A stretch of DNA of 64,000 nucleotides from Symbiodinium natans (Eukaryota; Sar; Dinophyceae; Suessiales; Symbiodiniaceae), in NCBI GenBank assembly GCA_905221605.1, contig CAJNDS010000521.1:41001-105000 (forward strand), in the 5' to 3' direction. Shown in pieces: positions 12,001 through 17,466 of this stretch. The position numbers and the translations under genes were made by a program. The notes under the pieces are model-generated. The model ran no database searches. It was not told the origin of the DNA and worked only from the letters and a program-made list of their open reading frames with translations. Each line of letters opens with the position of its first letter. Position 1 is the first letter of the stretch.

Positions 12001-13591
12001 CCCCCTCCAACGACGTGCATCTGCAGGGGCGCCATCCACAGGTCACGCATGGTGTACATGGTGCCTCCGACATTATGAGTCTTGAGAAGCTTCCCTGACC
12101 AAGAGTGCTCCGTCTACGAAAGGGCGCGGAGTCCGCAATCCCTGTGAAGTGAGTGCAGAGCCGATGCATTGCGCATGTGAAATGAACAGAACAGTCACGT
12201 CTTGCCGTGTGGTCTTCAGTTTGCAACTCGGTATGTTCGCAGCCATGATCCGCCTTCTTCGACCGCGAGATGCCGCTCGTTAGGCAGTTGGCCGTGGCCC
12301 TGACCTCAGTGTGTCGAGGGATGGAATTGAATCTAGACCACATCAAGGCAGTGAATAACATGTCAGCATGTGAGCTAGTCAGGGGTTTCCATCTGCGTGG
12401 CCTTTCCTGAATGGTCTGCATTACTATTTGTGACCAGCTGTATGACCCACTGTGCCTGACCTGTTTGGGAGTGGAAACCACTTGCCCTCGTGAGTGAAAA
12501 GCAGGAGCGAAAGCAGCTGGTGCCTGGGTGCTGCACCGTGTCAGCTCCTTTGGCGCAGGCCCTGTCATACTTGCGGGTTCAAGTCTGACTGAGGACTTTG
12601 CAGTTGCTGGCCTTGGAGCAACTGTCTGAAAGGAAATTACTGCCATCAAGGTTGCAATTCGGGCAAGCGGATTCTGTTCTCTAGCAGTGCTCGTTAGATT
12701 ACCAGTGCCAAGCATGCAGCTCGATGTGTGCTCCCGCCTGCATGATCTGGCCTTCCACGTGCTCACGCGCTGGGGCCAGGAAACTCCCGGTAATGCACAT
12801 GCAGCGAAGCTGTTGCTGCAATGCCACATCAATTCTCGAGGACTGGATTGGTGACAGTAAGTTTCTCTTGCTGCATCAACCGCCTGCGAGCAATTTTGCA
12901 GCATGATGTTTGACAGTTGTCTGAGTGTCTGACAATCGTTGCGCTGGCTACTACGGTCCTCAGTTACAGCTGGTGAAGTCACATCTCGGCGTCGTTGGAT
13001 TTCTGCCTGTTCAGATGTCTCTTGCATTACCACTATGTATTGGCTGTCCTTGGTGAGCACTCTAGTCAGACTGTGTGCACAAGCGGCGAGCCTACGCTTC
13101 AACGCGGGCAGCTCCCCATCTGGTTCATGTCTGCCTGGGTTCCGGTAGACGTCGACCGGCCTGAGCGGTCTGTGAGTCTCTGCCGATCCTGAAGGCAGAT
13201 TGTCGGTTGCTGCATTCAATGAGCTTGTGGGGTTGTCTTGCCGTCCTGAGCACTCAACTGAACCTGACAGAAGCACACTGACCAGACGTTCCCATGACTG
13301 TAATGGAGGGGGAAGCGGAGCCCGCTGTTCCTCATACGCGTAGGGTGCAGAATGTGGCGGCTGTGTATAACGAAGACCTTCTGGCGTTCTCCACAAGGGG
13401 CATCTAGTGGTGTTGATGGGGTCCGTTGCGACCTCGTAAAGTTGAGGCTGGGCCCTCTGCTCATCAGTAGAAGACCCTGCATCTCTCGATCCTTCAACAG
13501 ACATGCAACGTCGCACTGCACCACCGCATGAAATCCACATGAAAATCTGCAAAGCCATCCAAAGCATGCCAGCATGTATGAAAGAAACCAT
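1..13591 (-). CDS. Giant LINE-type retrotransposon polyprotein (3' partial, at least 4,530 codons)
   Basis: I translated the minus strand codon by codon and found no stop in the frame whose plus-strand triplets begin at positions congruent to 2 mod 3. The nearest upstream stop is TGA at 13595-13597, followed by GCC then ATG at 13589-13591. The true start could be a later Met. Order along the protein: Cys-rich N-terminal part; KptA/Tpt1-like domain (about residues 1255-1450); duplicated module (about 1855-2445); EEP endonuclease (about 2694-2940); RT (about 3170-3550, FADD at 3452-3455); zinc fingers (about 3694-4050); a tail ending in a Cys-peptidase-like box at residue 4515. The EEP-RT order is that of APE-type LINEs. 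An intact frame this long suggests a young copy. The C-terminal 340 codons before position 460 look more protein-like in another frame, so a frameshift or intron may lie there. Confidence 0.85.
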   Translation of the reverse strand, partial: MVSFIHAGMLWMALQIFMWISCGGAVRRCMSVEGSRDAGSSTDEQRAQPQLYEVATDPINTTRCPLWRTPEGLRYTQPPHSAPYAYEEQRAPLPPPLQSWERLVSVLLSGSVECSGRQDNPTSSLNAATDNLPSGSAETHRPLRPVDVYRNPGRHEPDGELPALKRRLAACAHSLTRVLTKDSQYIVVMQETSEQAEIQRRRDVTSPAVTEDRSSQRNDCQTLRQLSNIMLQNCSQAVDAARETYCHQSSPRELMWHCSNSFAACALPGVSWPQRVSTWKARSCRREHTSSCMLGTGNLTSTAREQNPLARIATLMAVISFQTVAPRPATAKSSVRLEPASMTGPAPKELTRCSTQAPAAFAPAFHSRGQVVSTPKQVRHSGSYSWSQIVMQTIQERPRRWKPLTSSHADMLFTALMWSRFNSIPRHTEVRATANCLTSGISRSKKADHGCEHTELQTEDHTARRDCSVHFTCAMHRLCTHFTGIADSAPFRRRSTLGQGSFSRLIMSEAPCTPCVTCGWRPCRCTSLEGALHSRLPGESHERQTSGGSGDSTASMMCIYCLEQPCVCMQTAAVPIVVPKSTHTEGEDDTAHFLEEPIEVVNAQESEREGGLRTQDHQPVEHDASTKKVNTTWLRFLDVAQNDQEASLLRALPEPSLEVSDLARASFFLEQIRQLPDPLKSRLVNKIEEQHSDLLREPRGVDLVARFEAQRLETATTGTTAGHEMPMPTTPVTGPEGNAASAPFTTETTDLDEFLAGFAGASETEDNSANLQDIGGTLADSGEASGQIASTPDVQSEESDGDGPRCSNRPPTRAYESACERTVLMCTADKSARACNTGAYRAARYSAQDTHSQHEQHVATGKVDSTPSWTLKREESYPVYAIHSKLNACADRQQIDAVNKQELLSDYNRACVSASKIGLFTKDHSCACNCAATIWYAIKTYTTPQPIRMHARPPPAQADTSTRRRNDPIDTGNVVSTPSRALNCLAKLLVCILTYTHAEQEFSHRIGAHFGSCPFLPPTIRPALTEAQAPRLPLLTPDLGLRNYTEDYVQETELEIGRDTHSVALNSNHITTRFQGPAPGILVLTPANAPACNMGPSPSSKKKSSRRLPTRLRQSGAAPTGKLLALRQAAVAKAQKRQRSTADSALHEATHQDEPGEEPSSSSRVRFHPKRRKKASSEDMVEMDYIIELSEPEEDTEQDTVPIPAHNRNLTAVSAQAASSRRHREDPPQPTSGERPNASKRGEPPRPPLARRRKTAISKALTDVLRHSGARHGLEVRADALFDLRAVLDTHKLKALHAQEHEILQVVEESDKKRFEVVRREGAKWIRAAQGHSMEGIDNSTFQVRVPRRLLPQELYHGTYDDAYSQIVQSGLLAGGPSRKRNDIHLTEGLPTDRPISGMRNTCNIALAILPKEAAAEGCTFYKSGNQVYLTKGIGTQKVLPARFIHAVIILKSGERILSRTADGPPSLRDVHAGLLRANDGMRAPRRKTKARALCAGRVSRHSYKLGYMMRSQATLHTLRPKHDYYACMLSAAQANRAMINAGSLIPRHTATEPRCIPVHSVHLSKWMSPAKLLCKAAMPETTTSLLLSMVGISVRVRRSACQEKLMHIHKANIPEGPQDITWTKQIQYLSRRHCCIIQTLIPSPETAPVSQRQSTYPYRPHPTHEWTLLINTSIQTAMPSPSSQKRSARRLPSRLRETGAEPTGHLQALREEAVERARSRQAQQQDGGDESDWWHTWSWWSPHSQEWQWQTSDGTKATDGDAQGWGVNVMNTQAATRRTQSMEGLLNELATGVAASSRRKEAKRSTPTTTTNETSRLDLRETTHQEAEHPSSSFQPGSDSASSNAPVGGVHYPASGKVSGLHTSPASTSTCGLTLTTIQKIEEPPLDHDSPDAGPMKAPTASSRCSEEQETRQRSSAARRSSTIEPRPEERTRSSAARRASTIEPRPHLLLVQAPLEVREVKHRLLREAKSAVLRLIPHGDDLHTFLNGYFRRHHATYHANPVNMPSCGNWIWSLTAALMTRPEYHPNVWRRSHAGKLGDAVEGYLYTLYQSQTAGNLALLATYGEAAKYLHDLMQGIPHAIYYRLSWRQSLDSLTEILEPWIGAASTQDMRSSHPVLTLAILDRNESTAVTVEAENTGLDKQQTMNRREERHGPHGKDGSGETLPIDHIEGAGPSNSGEAGGLHTSPVVGLVPEPMLTTLKKQAEPPLTLDLLVAPQTQMPAASSQGLGEQEANPRSTAARRSNTNEPRPEARQRSSAARRASTVEPRPHLLLAQAPEEVRHVKQRLLQEAKSAVVKLIPHGDDLHNFLHGYFRQHHATYHTSPMNMPACGNWIWSLTAALMTRPESHPNVWTRRQAGKLGDAVEGYLYTLYQKQTVESLALLAIYGEAARHLHDLMQGIPHAIYYRLSWRQSLDTLEELLEPWIGVSDAQDKRSPRPEVPLSILDSKKGPCNQLATQTAACTPFTSNARSCLGRRGRKWRLRPTVRRRHLRGRRRRNCTSYPLQKLFRLATKAQHIRNLLQQHTNKISSLSTRQSTSAKKSKPKQKIPEQTCTTTPGLSLPGPKSGLYALIWMTHRITRVGGVRVPVSHGAGGPTTTDRHFRASLVGKQVAGETTAPVFGAAGVTTQVGRKRSFQRAQHQSTQNTLGYTRYRGRFMHCSQLGLHTATMPSLTTAKPRRPPCRPRGGAQQRLKVLSINVNSLSGFLWGEVKAFLGGEGLQYDFIFLQETHRTAFCAFKVDNWMAVGSSTKRGEGVLTLVHPRYDASMVRYQEIIPGRVLRVKVCHKEAAIETLNIYQHVWIHTDDPEQNKQRRQTLLDKCTATIQGMARRDTLILAGDFNSEVHAVNGLIGTRVNRSAYHQALDPLTFPRFIQDNALVALNTWHMKDPCTNHTRTGNSQIDYILVRAPSADTRAKQVVKQEAPFGAWKELTHSALIADVRIIKHFHLPKAKMQQELQYSRHDLDYAYRQKDHRITQLKSKVELEINHSLNNGLPLTADHINHTLLREVSDLFPTATSAHTNRGQTKAQCKAIFAAWKELLTHPDEVGGSTITLPARVYHMWQRRRDLQRCKPFTLSGVLRTWQWVLLFNKAGRQSKQYHLQNQRAIALGHLQQAERAAQTHNTKRLYGAVKRLLPWQPKPRIMLKHPDGSPMSLHQEHQALVQHCKQLFAPPAASPTRPGQMLSMPLTACEWTTQLKCTPIGKAVPADSAPATAWKACATIVAPAMACIAKGLQPVTSALPDAWKNPQLCFLPKPHKPPSTAAALRPIGLLRPDGKAFAGHIKNQLLMQACASLTHTPQYAYLPARDTSDALARVNACIHDIKDSLKALGGNRFLTRQRKETGQVKGESGGCLLSVDLSQAFDRVNRAKLDRALALHQVDADLRSTVTAIHEQAAYQVRDKFHRTDICTTQGIRQGCRLAPALWAVLSSQLLWDLTPAGQTPLQLPFTLFADDHLGHWLLKTVDDAKQMEETIVALFHMLETYGLKVNPDKSSLVIRVQGAQLEKFVKSRTVIVRNQAHWKLQDGAQTHLIPMCESITYLGTKLTLKEGTGHTLDFRLAEAEAKVTQLRKSIRSRKGLSRHHRVRVWQACVVNSALYGLLTTPFSGQMITKLRAWFHRQLRAVTGMPAHLTKVSNQTLRETYNLKDPVHMLTERIARKLDAMQQGRGDPATCETKTFEYWQMLHKQLASHAVEQRTVTLVELSSSSQHPCSICGLYYPTQKALRQHQALRHGQIQANKLSIDYKPEQHSVAGMPQCKHCLLKLYDWGALKGHIMQNVCGWHTKQLSDSNNNSQQDTKTVKETEPVPHKIDTPHTPLDPKERQHEPRNNTTEESTLLQNEVTLALLHSHEGICTQAALHKTYLKQHCGFCGRWIADAGMIKTHIQRVHTNLARHITSDIHTSCQAFKHLFKRDHTCEWCDRMVHGSDRHCSQCPVLFQLILARTSRQAASASPETQLPAVWPVPHPGMDVAIYLKSPTQDEMQLHIQHMSMLAKTRCLLCGEQVQDIQHWRRHMAQRHDSQKQLVQSLAQSETLLQAHVVRPCCWCNVHFPKSAREHRRKCLPLLQLCLYHDLHVRGDHAGATDGGSVGPQLTTGDDAYTTETSVRQTQTAARDAAKVSKGHGQGRRQGSSQGKTGSGSGSRRRVDDGPGVAGRGDGENGLENLGQNSTQTRAPTDDLGGRPELRVLPGHDEPRHCLHVDPGQRNMEHKVRGRHGQHLAEGHAMGSTTHGMESTPRENRVRRQGTTGSRNSRMGNAVSAPVDLQRVEPGTEKGATIKSGQPHSRGRKKGSQPAHHKHRQGQHGAPVPKPTTTEAGPAGGSDHHGPDTHRPSTGGSRLPRPGPLGKQLRGQADRSTLETGASGQDDAHQGARETADLKSKQEKFGGKRTPRPMLSQKETEKEQLQTGVRNFFSAPVHAMSAKKPRSTLNDPACTKNRDKGSMDRALGHSVSATTEQPVKSTPKQGQVGIPSRGKHGTAGAGTKVEGSLLAWRTRDRITNEPHARSLALTNPHNLCYANAVIHMLHYARSH
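460..1473 (-). CDS. C-terminal domain of the LINE polyprotein in a second open frame
   Basis: This 337-codon frame lies -1/+1 relative to the giant frame and ends at TAA 460-462. Its composition is ordinary globular protein (helical, Leu/Lys/Glu-rich, with a Lys/Gly-rich stretch near residues 75-100), and its last part contains LRRERVGKT. It resembles the region I recall after the zinc fingers in other dinoflagellate LINE proteins. The giant frame here is instead Gly/Pro/Arg/His-rich, as expected of a shadow frame, yet it has no stop. The functional protein may switch frame near 1,400 and back near 460, by programmed shift, compensating indels or intron removal. The reported first codon is TTG, so it is not an independent start. 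Confidence 0.55.
   Translation of the reverse strand: MCDLAAGAMSTSQSLLENTDESASLCCSSACTMTSTSGETTPEQQMAAVWGLSSPLATTPTPQRQASVRHRLPQGTPQKYRKGMGKGAGKAAPKAKRDRDQEAEDELMMDLESLDEETVRTALKTLVKTALRHEHQLTILEADRSYVFFLDTTNHGIVSMLIQASATWNTKFEEGTVNTSLRATLWGVLLMEWKARLEKIESDAKVLQVAETAGWATRSPLQWIYNEWNPVQKKALPSSRDNLTHEDAKKAVNQLITNTAKDNTVHRFQSLRPLKPDLQAEVITMVLTLTVHQQAAAVYHDLDLLANNCAGKLIGLRLRRERVGKTTLTKELERLQI
1440..2510 (-). other. Zinc-finger tail downstream of RT
   Basis: After the RT there are successive Cys/His clusters: CSICGLYY...HQALRH, CKHCLLKL...GHI, CGFCGRWI...HIQRVH, CEWCDRMV...CSQC, CLLCGEQV...HMAQRH and CCWCNVHF...HRRKC. Four resemble classical C2H2 fingers and two are C4 or C2HC-like. Fingers after RT in LINEs usually bind nucleic acid during target-primed insertion. 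That these bind the element's RNA or target DNA is inference. Confidence 0.75.
2950..4080 (-). other. Reverse transcriptase domain of the LINE polyprotein
   Basis: The motifs run in family order: a FLPKPHKPP segment, LRPIGLL, SVDLSQAFDRV (block A, catalytic Asp), TTQGIRQGCRLAPALW (block B), TLFADDHL (block C, FADD at 3227-3238) and GLKVNPDKSS (block D). FADD with Phe before Ala is tolerated in LINE RTs. No stop or frameshift interrupts it. The thumb region runs into C2H2-like fingers, as in other dinoflagellate LINE polyproteins I recall. Confidence 0.92.
4770..5515 (-). other. EEP (APE-type) endonuclease domain of the LINE polyprotein
   Basis: The domain begins with VLSINVNSLSG (metal-binding Asn) and continues with FLQETHR (catalytic Glu), LNIYQH, LILAGDFNSEV (the GDxN motif), NSQIDYILV and a terminal THSALIADV, which stands for the usual SDH motif. 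This is the endonuclease that nicks target DNA for target-primed reverse transcription. All key residues are visible, so the domain is probably active. It follows a low-complexity linker and precedes the RT by about 230 residues. Confidence 0.9.
6258..8030 (-). repeat. In-frame tandem duplication (period about 969 bp) within the LINE polyprotein
   Basis: Blocks 6258 to about 7060 and 7227 to about 8030 align along their length at an offset of about 969 bp, or 323 codons, so the frame is kept. Both encode a Ser/Arg linker with RSSAARRAST, then EVRxVKxRLL, a conserved core with IPHGDDLHxFL, GNWIWSLTAALMTRPE, GKLGDAVEGYLYTLYQ, HDLMQGIPHAIYYRLSWRQSLD and EPWIG. The copies differ at many codons, so the duplication is old or under divergent selection. 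I do not recognise the module. It sits where a LINE ORF1-like or RNA-binding region would be expected. Confidence 0.85.
9240..9830 (-). other. KptA/Tpt1-like RNA 2'-phosphotransferase domain inside the LINE polyprotein
   Basis: The KptA/Tpt1 family removes the 2'-phosphate left at RNA splice junctions, using NAD and an ADP-ribosyltransferase fold. The signatures appear in the right order: Arg-His followed by a GLEV strand (R1266, H1267), a DSDK-like turn reading ESDKKRFEV, RAAQGHS (R1327), LYHGTY, NDIHL, SGMRN (R1400) and FYKSGNQVYL. The Arg, His, Arg, Arg catalytic set of the family is therefore complete. The domain lies in frame in the polyprotein, N-terminal to the duplicated module and endonuclease, with Ser/Arg-rich spacers on both sides. 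It may act on element RNA ends or be a captured RNA-repair or ADP-ribosylating activity; that role is inference. Confidence 0.8.
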
Positions 13592-13670
13592 GGCTCAGTA
13601 TCTGCTAGAAACGTCGATGGGCCACGGTTGAAAGAAGAACCTGTTGGGGGCCTCGAGTCACGTTCACCCC

Positions 13671-15485
13671 CTAAGACGAGCACACGAAAACGACTTGAGC
13701 CGGGGGCTTTGACGAGTGATCTGCGCAGTTCGACGGGGAAGGGACGCGCGAGAACCAAGGGATGAACTCGCACCCAACTTCCAAGCCCACAAACATTTTA
13801 AGCAGATTTTTCACTATTGGGGACCTGCCCCGACAGGAAATTAAAATATCCCTAACTGCATTGTTGTCGACGAAAGCCACAACATGTGAGTGCGCAACCC
13901 TTTTGCCCCAAAGGCGGAACGCAAGCAGCACCGCAACAAACTCCGCCTCCATTACAATTGTGTCCTTGTTAAGCTCACCTAGGAGCTTGCGGGCATCACT
14001 GCCAAGGGCGTGAGAGAAACCAGCAACCAACACACCCTTGTCATCAAACAGGAGACCGCCCACGCCACAAGGCAGTACGGGGTCGTCCTTCGACTAGGAT
14101 GCATCAGTGAAGACATACCAGGTTTGCTGCTTGCTAACCTGGACTAGCCGAGGACGGCCGCTTTCCAACATGTCGACTAGAGAGCTGAAAGTGTCGATGC
14201 ACTCAGCCGGCAGATCGGGAGGGGCACAACCGTGGGCATACTCCGAGAGCTGTTGCAAGCAAAATTTGCTCTGGCGTCCAAACAGCTGTCCACTTGCAAA
14301 CTGAAGTTTGCCTCTCAGCTTGAGAGCTTGAGGCACACTCATACGCCGGTCCTTCTGGGCCTGCTTCATTGTCTCAACGAGGAGCTGAACTCTCTTTTCC
14401 GTATTGCAAATAGTCACACGACCCAAGTGGGCACTCGATAGCACTATGTCAACTCCTAATGCACAAAAGGCTTCAGCAAACGGTACATCCTTCTTTCCAC
14501 CCTGGGCCAGGTCCCATCCCAACAGGGTGAAGAGCAAGGTGATTGTTTGGTGCACATTGGCCACCTGTGTGCCTTTAGCAACCGACATGAAGTCATCAAA
14601 GTAGTGGGACCAGCAAAGGGCGAAAAAGAACGCGCCAAGATGCCATATCGAGTTAACGGTTCTCAGAAAAGTCGACACCGACTTGACTGCCCCGAAAGGG
14701 AGGGCATGTAGCTGGAACACTACTACCCTCTTCAGGTCAGGATCCCACAGTCCAATGTACGAGGCCCAGGCCCCTGTAGGGTCCAGAGCCAGCTGCCTGT
14801 AGGCACTGACCAGGTCATAGAACCTTCCCTTGAGGCTACAACCTGGCTGCACTCGCATCAAAGACAGGCACACGCCTGCGACGACGTCGACGGTCTGGGG
14901 GCGCACAGTCTCCAATGTCTCGACGGAGCTATTGATTCCTGACCCTGAGAAGTCGTCAATCAACCTGACTTTCCCATCCTGCTCGATCCCGAACCTTCGA
15001 GATACGATGGTGTCAGGTGGTAGCTGGTCCACTTCGATGGGACCTGACAACCAGCCCCTATCGCGCTCCTCGAGGGTTTTCGTTTGGACCTCGCGATCGA
15101 GGGACTCTCCCTGGGACTTGATAGTGCACAACAGGGCATCTCTTTTGAGTTGGTCGACCGTGACTGTCGCCGGCTTGAACTTCGGGGCAAACAAACCTGT
15201 ATCAGGCACCGGGCCTCCCAGGTTAGTACCTGAGATCACTTCATCGAAGATGGAAACATCGTCATAGGAAGCCTCAATCATCATTGCCTTCCACAAGAGG
15301 AGACGCTTGGGCTTAAGGATCGTCGAGACCTGTTTGTGCATAGATGCCTTCAGTGCATCTTCCTCACTTCTGAGGTCTTGTGCAAGTCTGAGCCACTTTG
15401 CAAACTGGCGCGCCCTCAACCCGCACAGCTCCGACTCTGTCACCGAGGCATGGGTGCACACCGCATCTTTGAGAACCTGCGGCAA
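13671..15485 (-). pseudogene. Reverse transcriptase-RNase H of a DIRS-like element, split by an in-frame TAG
   Basis: The 463-codon upstream part has the RT palm: RRFGIEQDGKVRLIDD, FYDLVSAYRQLAL (block A), LPFGAVKSV (block B) and SHYFDDFMSV (block C, FDD). It ends in YVFTDAS, the first Asp of RNase H, where TAG (14094-14096) interrupts it. The same frame continues with GGLLFDDKGVLVAGF, VMEAEFVAVLLAF (Glu), VVAFVDNNAVRD (Asp) and NCADHSSK (last Asp), ending at 13671. All four RNase H acids are therefore present and only one stop separates them. The RNase H end lies 80 bp from the start of the giant LINE frame, on the same strand. No tyrosine recombinase follows it. Confidence 0.8.
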
Positions 15486-16370
15486 GGCGACCTCGAGAGT
15501 TCTGGGATGGCCAGCCTAAACTGCCTCACGGACAAACTGTTCCGGGGAAAAGGGAATACCCCGAACAAGCTCGTTCCAGAGCTCAGAACCAGCACCACAA
15601 CCCTTGCCCCCGGAGCCAACACTCGAACTCCCCTGCTTAACCGGGACAATTCGCAGTAGTTGGGCCTCGGCTGGCACCGAGCGCTCGGGGCAGACGGCCA
15701 CGTGTGGCACGGGTCCTTAAGGCGGGCACGCAGGGGGACGGGACAGGAGACATGAGGGGGGATTCGTACCGCAAAATGCGAGCATGTTCGGGCACACGGG
15801 GCCCCGTCACAGAGGCCTTCGGCTGACTGCCGACCTGGCCACGGACAAGCGACAGCTGGAGTCCTGTAGGCGAGAGCGGCCGGGGCGGGCAAGCTGAAAG
15901 AAAGCCTGGGCGAGAGCACGGGCCAGTGGCAGCGGATACGCAGCTTCCAACGAAGTAGAAAATCCGTTAGGCGCTTCCGGCGCCACCCCCCACGGCAAGT
16001 GACGTTGGGCGCAGGAGTGCCCGGGCAGGACTTGCAGATGCCGTCAAACGCACCTCGAGACGCAATAGCCGTCCACTTGGGACGACGGCTGCCATATGCG
16101 CAACTTTGGAATGCAGTGAACTGAAAGAGGTGCGCGATTCGTGCAAACATGGAAGTGCGCCAGTAGAAGCTTTGCCTGGGGTTCTCCACACCGATGACAA
16201 GGGCGCAGCTTCAAGGACCGGTCGGACACACAGTCATAAAGCTGATTTGCCAAGGTGACCCGGAGAAGGGCTGCCCACCCAGCTGCGGCAACCCGTTCGG
16301 AAACTTTTCCGAGCGGAGAGGAGGGGGTCCAGGAACCCCTTAATTTCTCTCGCTCGGCTGGCAGTCCCAC
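15486..16370 (-). pseudogene. Frameshifted link between methyltransferase and RT
   Basis: Protein-like pieces of the same family occur in successive different frames: PPPLRSEKFPNGLPQLGG just below 16345; RVTLANQLYDCVS near 16245-16285; ENPRQSFYWRTSMFARIAHL at 16128-16187; WGVAPEAPNGFSTSLEAAYP near 15935-15995. Related dinoflagellate proteins that I recall have these in one frame between the PPCGT motif and the RT. At least three frame changes are needed to join them, so this stretch marks the element as decayed. Confidence 0.65.
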
Positions 16371-17460
16371 ACGGTGGAGCGAACCAAATGCCCACGCAGT
16401 TGGGCATGGCTAGCCAACGTCGAACCAACTCGACGCCTTCTGCAGCACACAAGTCGACAAGATGAACATGACAGGCGGCGCCGGGCACGCGCTTATGGTC
16501 GACAGCGACGGCATCAAACCCAAGTTGCTTGAGGCAGGCTGAGAGCCTGGACATGCCGGAAAAGACCTCAATAATGAACGGGGGTCTGGAGGACGTCTCA
16601 CTGGCAGACGGAGCGGGCACCTGTGTAGGCTCCGGCGCGGTGCTCATGACTGTTGGAACGTCCGACAGGGCTGGAAGGAAGTCCGGTGGCAGGGGAAAGC
16701 CAAGCTCAAGGAGGGCTTGGGGGACCTCAAGCTTGACTGAGGGCATATGAGGCAGCGCATATGCTACCAGGACGACGCGACGGCCTTGCCAGGGTTCAGT
16801 CATATGCCAGTGGTCCTTGGCAGGCAGCTCGAGACAGCCATTCTCGAAATTGAGCACACGTCCCTGGACCGGAGAGCCTTGGACAGGTCGAACGTCGTGC
16901 CCGGGGCCTTCACACCACACACCGCCCCCAGAGAAGTTGGAGAGCTTGAACACAAGATTGGGGGTCGGCCCGTTGTGGGAATCGCAATGAGGCTCAGTGG
17001 GGATGTCACAAAATATGGCCAGAGAAGTGAAAACCGCAGCCGGCCGGCGTTGCCGAACGAACGCACAGAGGACCTGCGCGACCTTTGGGAAGCGAGAAAC
17101 ATTGGCCCGAAGGCCCAGCACACCCCCTCTCCGGTACATACCAGTGAAGAACGAGCTGCCTGAAGCAGCCTTGTGGGGAGCCTCGTGCGGAAGAAGCTCC
17201 CACAGGGAGAGCACAGAATGAGATCCAATGAGTTGGCCCTGCAAAAGTTGCTCAGCAAGTTCTTCAGGGTCATTGAAAGCAGCACATGAATTCAGCTGGG
17301 AGGTTGGCTCAGGAGCGAGGGAAACTGGGGGCTCAGCCGTAACATTGTGCACAGATTGACTGACCACAACGGGAGCCTCAGATCCAGTTTCCCCAGGTGG
17401 CGGAACGGCTGTCAACACGGGCTCTTCCGAAGTTGAGCCAACAAGCCCCGCCTCCAGCAC
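16234..17460 (-). CDS. Fused 2OG-Fe(II)-dioxygenase-like and C5-cytosine-methyltransferase-like protein of a retroelement
   Basis: Residues about 105-240 carry a double-stranded beta-helix signature: PHCDSHN (HxD, H158 and D160), NFSGGGVWCEG, GRVLNF, then HMTEPWQGRRVVLVAY (distal His219 and Arg). This matches 2OG-Fe(II) dioxygenases. Residues about 293-372 carry IIEVFSGMSRLSACLKQLGF (SAM-binding motif I), HLVDLC and GIWFAPPCGTASRARE, whose PPC holds the catalytic Cys364 of C5-cytosine methyltransferases. DNMT capture by dinoflagellate retrotransposons is described in the literature as I recall it. The frame leaves the family's sequence after about residue 373, so the 3' part is frameshifted. 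It starts 6 bp after the gag stop and probably belongs to one polyprotein with gag and RT. Confidence 0.72.
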   Translation of the reverse strand: MLEAGLVGSTSEEPVLTAVPPPGETGSEAPVVVSQSVHNVTAEPPVSLAPEPTSQLNSCAAFNDPEELAEQLLQGQLIGSHSVLSLWELLPHEAPHKAASGSSFFTGMYRRGGVLGLRANVSRFPKVAQVLCAFVRQRRPAAVFTSLAIFCDIPTEPHCDSHNGPTPNLVFKLSNFSGGGVWCEGPGHDVRPVQGSPVQGRVLNFENGCLELPAKDHWHMTEPWQGRRVVLVAYALPHMPSVKLEVPQALLELGFPLPPDFLPALSDVPTVMSTAPEPTQVPAPSASETSSRPPFIIEVFSGMSRLSACLKQLGFDAVAVDHKRVPGAACHVHLVDLCAAEGVELVRRWLAMPNCVGIWFAPPCGTASRAREIKGFLDPLLSARKSFRTGCRSWVGSPSPGHLGKSAL

Positions 17461-17466
17461 TGACTG

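Larger units (their letters stand above)
421..13325. repeat. Dispersed hairpin family GYGGANNCCRC (at least 18 copies)
   Basis: Core 11-mers start at 421, 813, 1737, 3957, 6277, 7034, 8003, 8362, 9136, 9948, 10158, 10662, 10995, 11367, 11753, 12126, 12471 and 13315. Each forms a 4-bp stem around a three-base loop. When the second base is C the partner is G (GCGG/CCGC), and when it is T the partner is A (GTGG/CCAC), so the stem covaries. Many copies have GGG just before and TTCCC just after, which would add an outer stem. Degenerate copies are near 1312, 5591 and 11936. Copies occur in all three phases relative to the reading frame, so they are not kept as one peptide. Confidence 0.85.
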
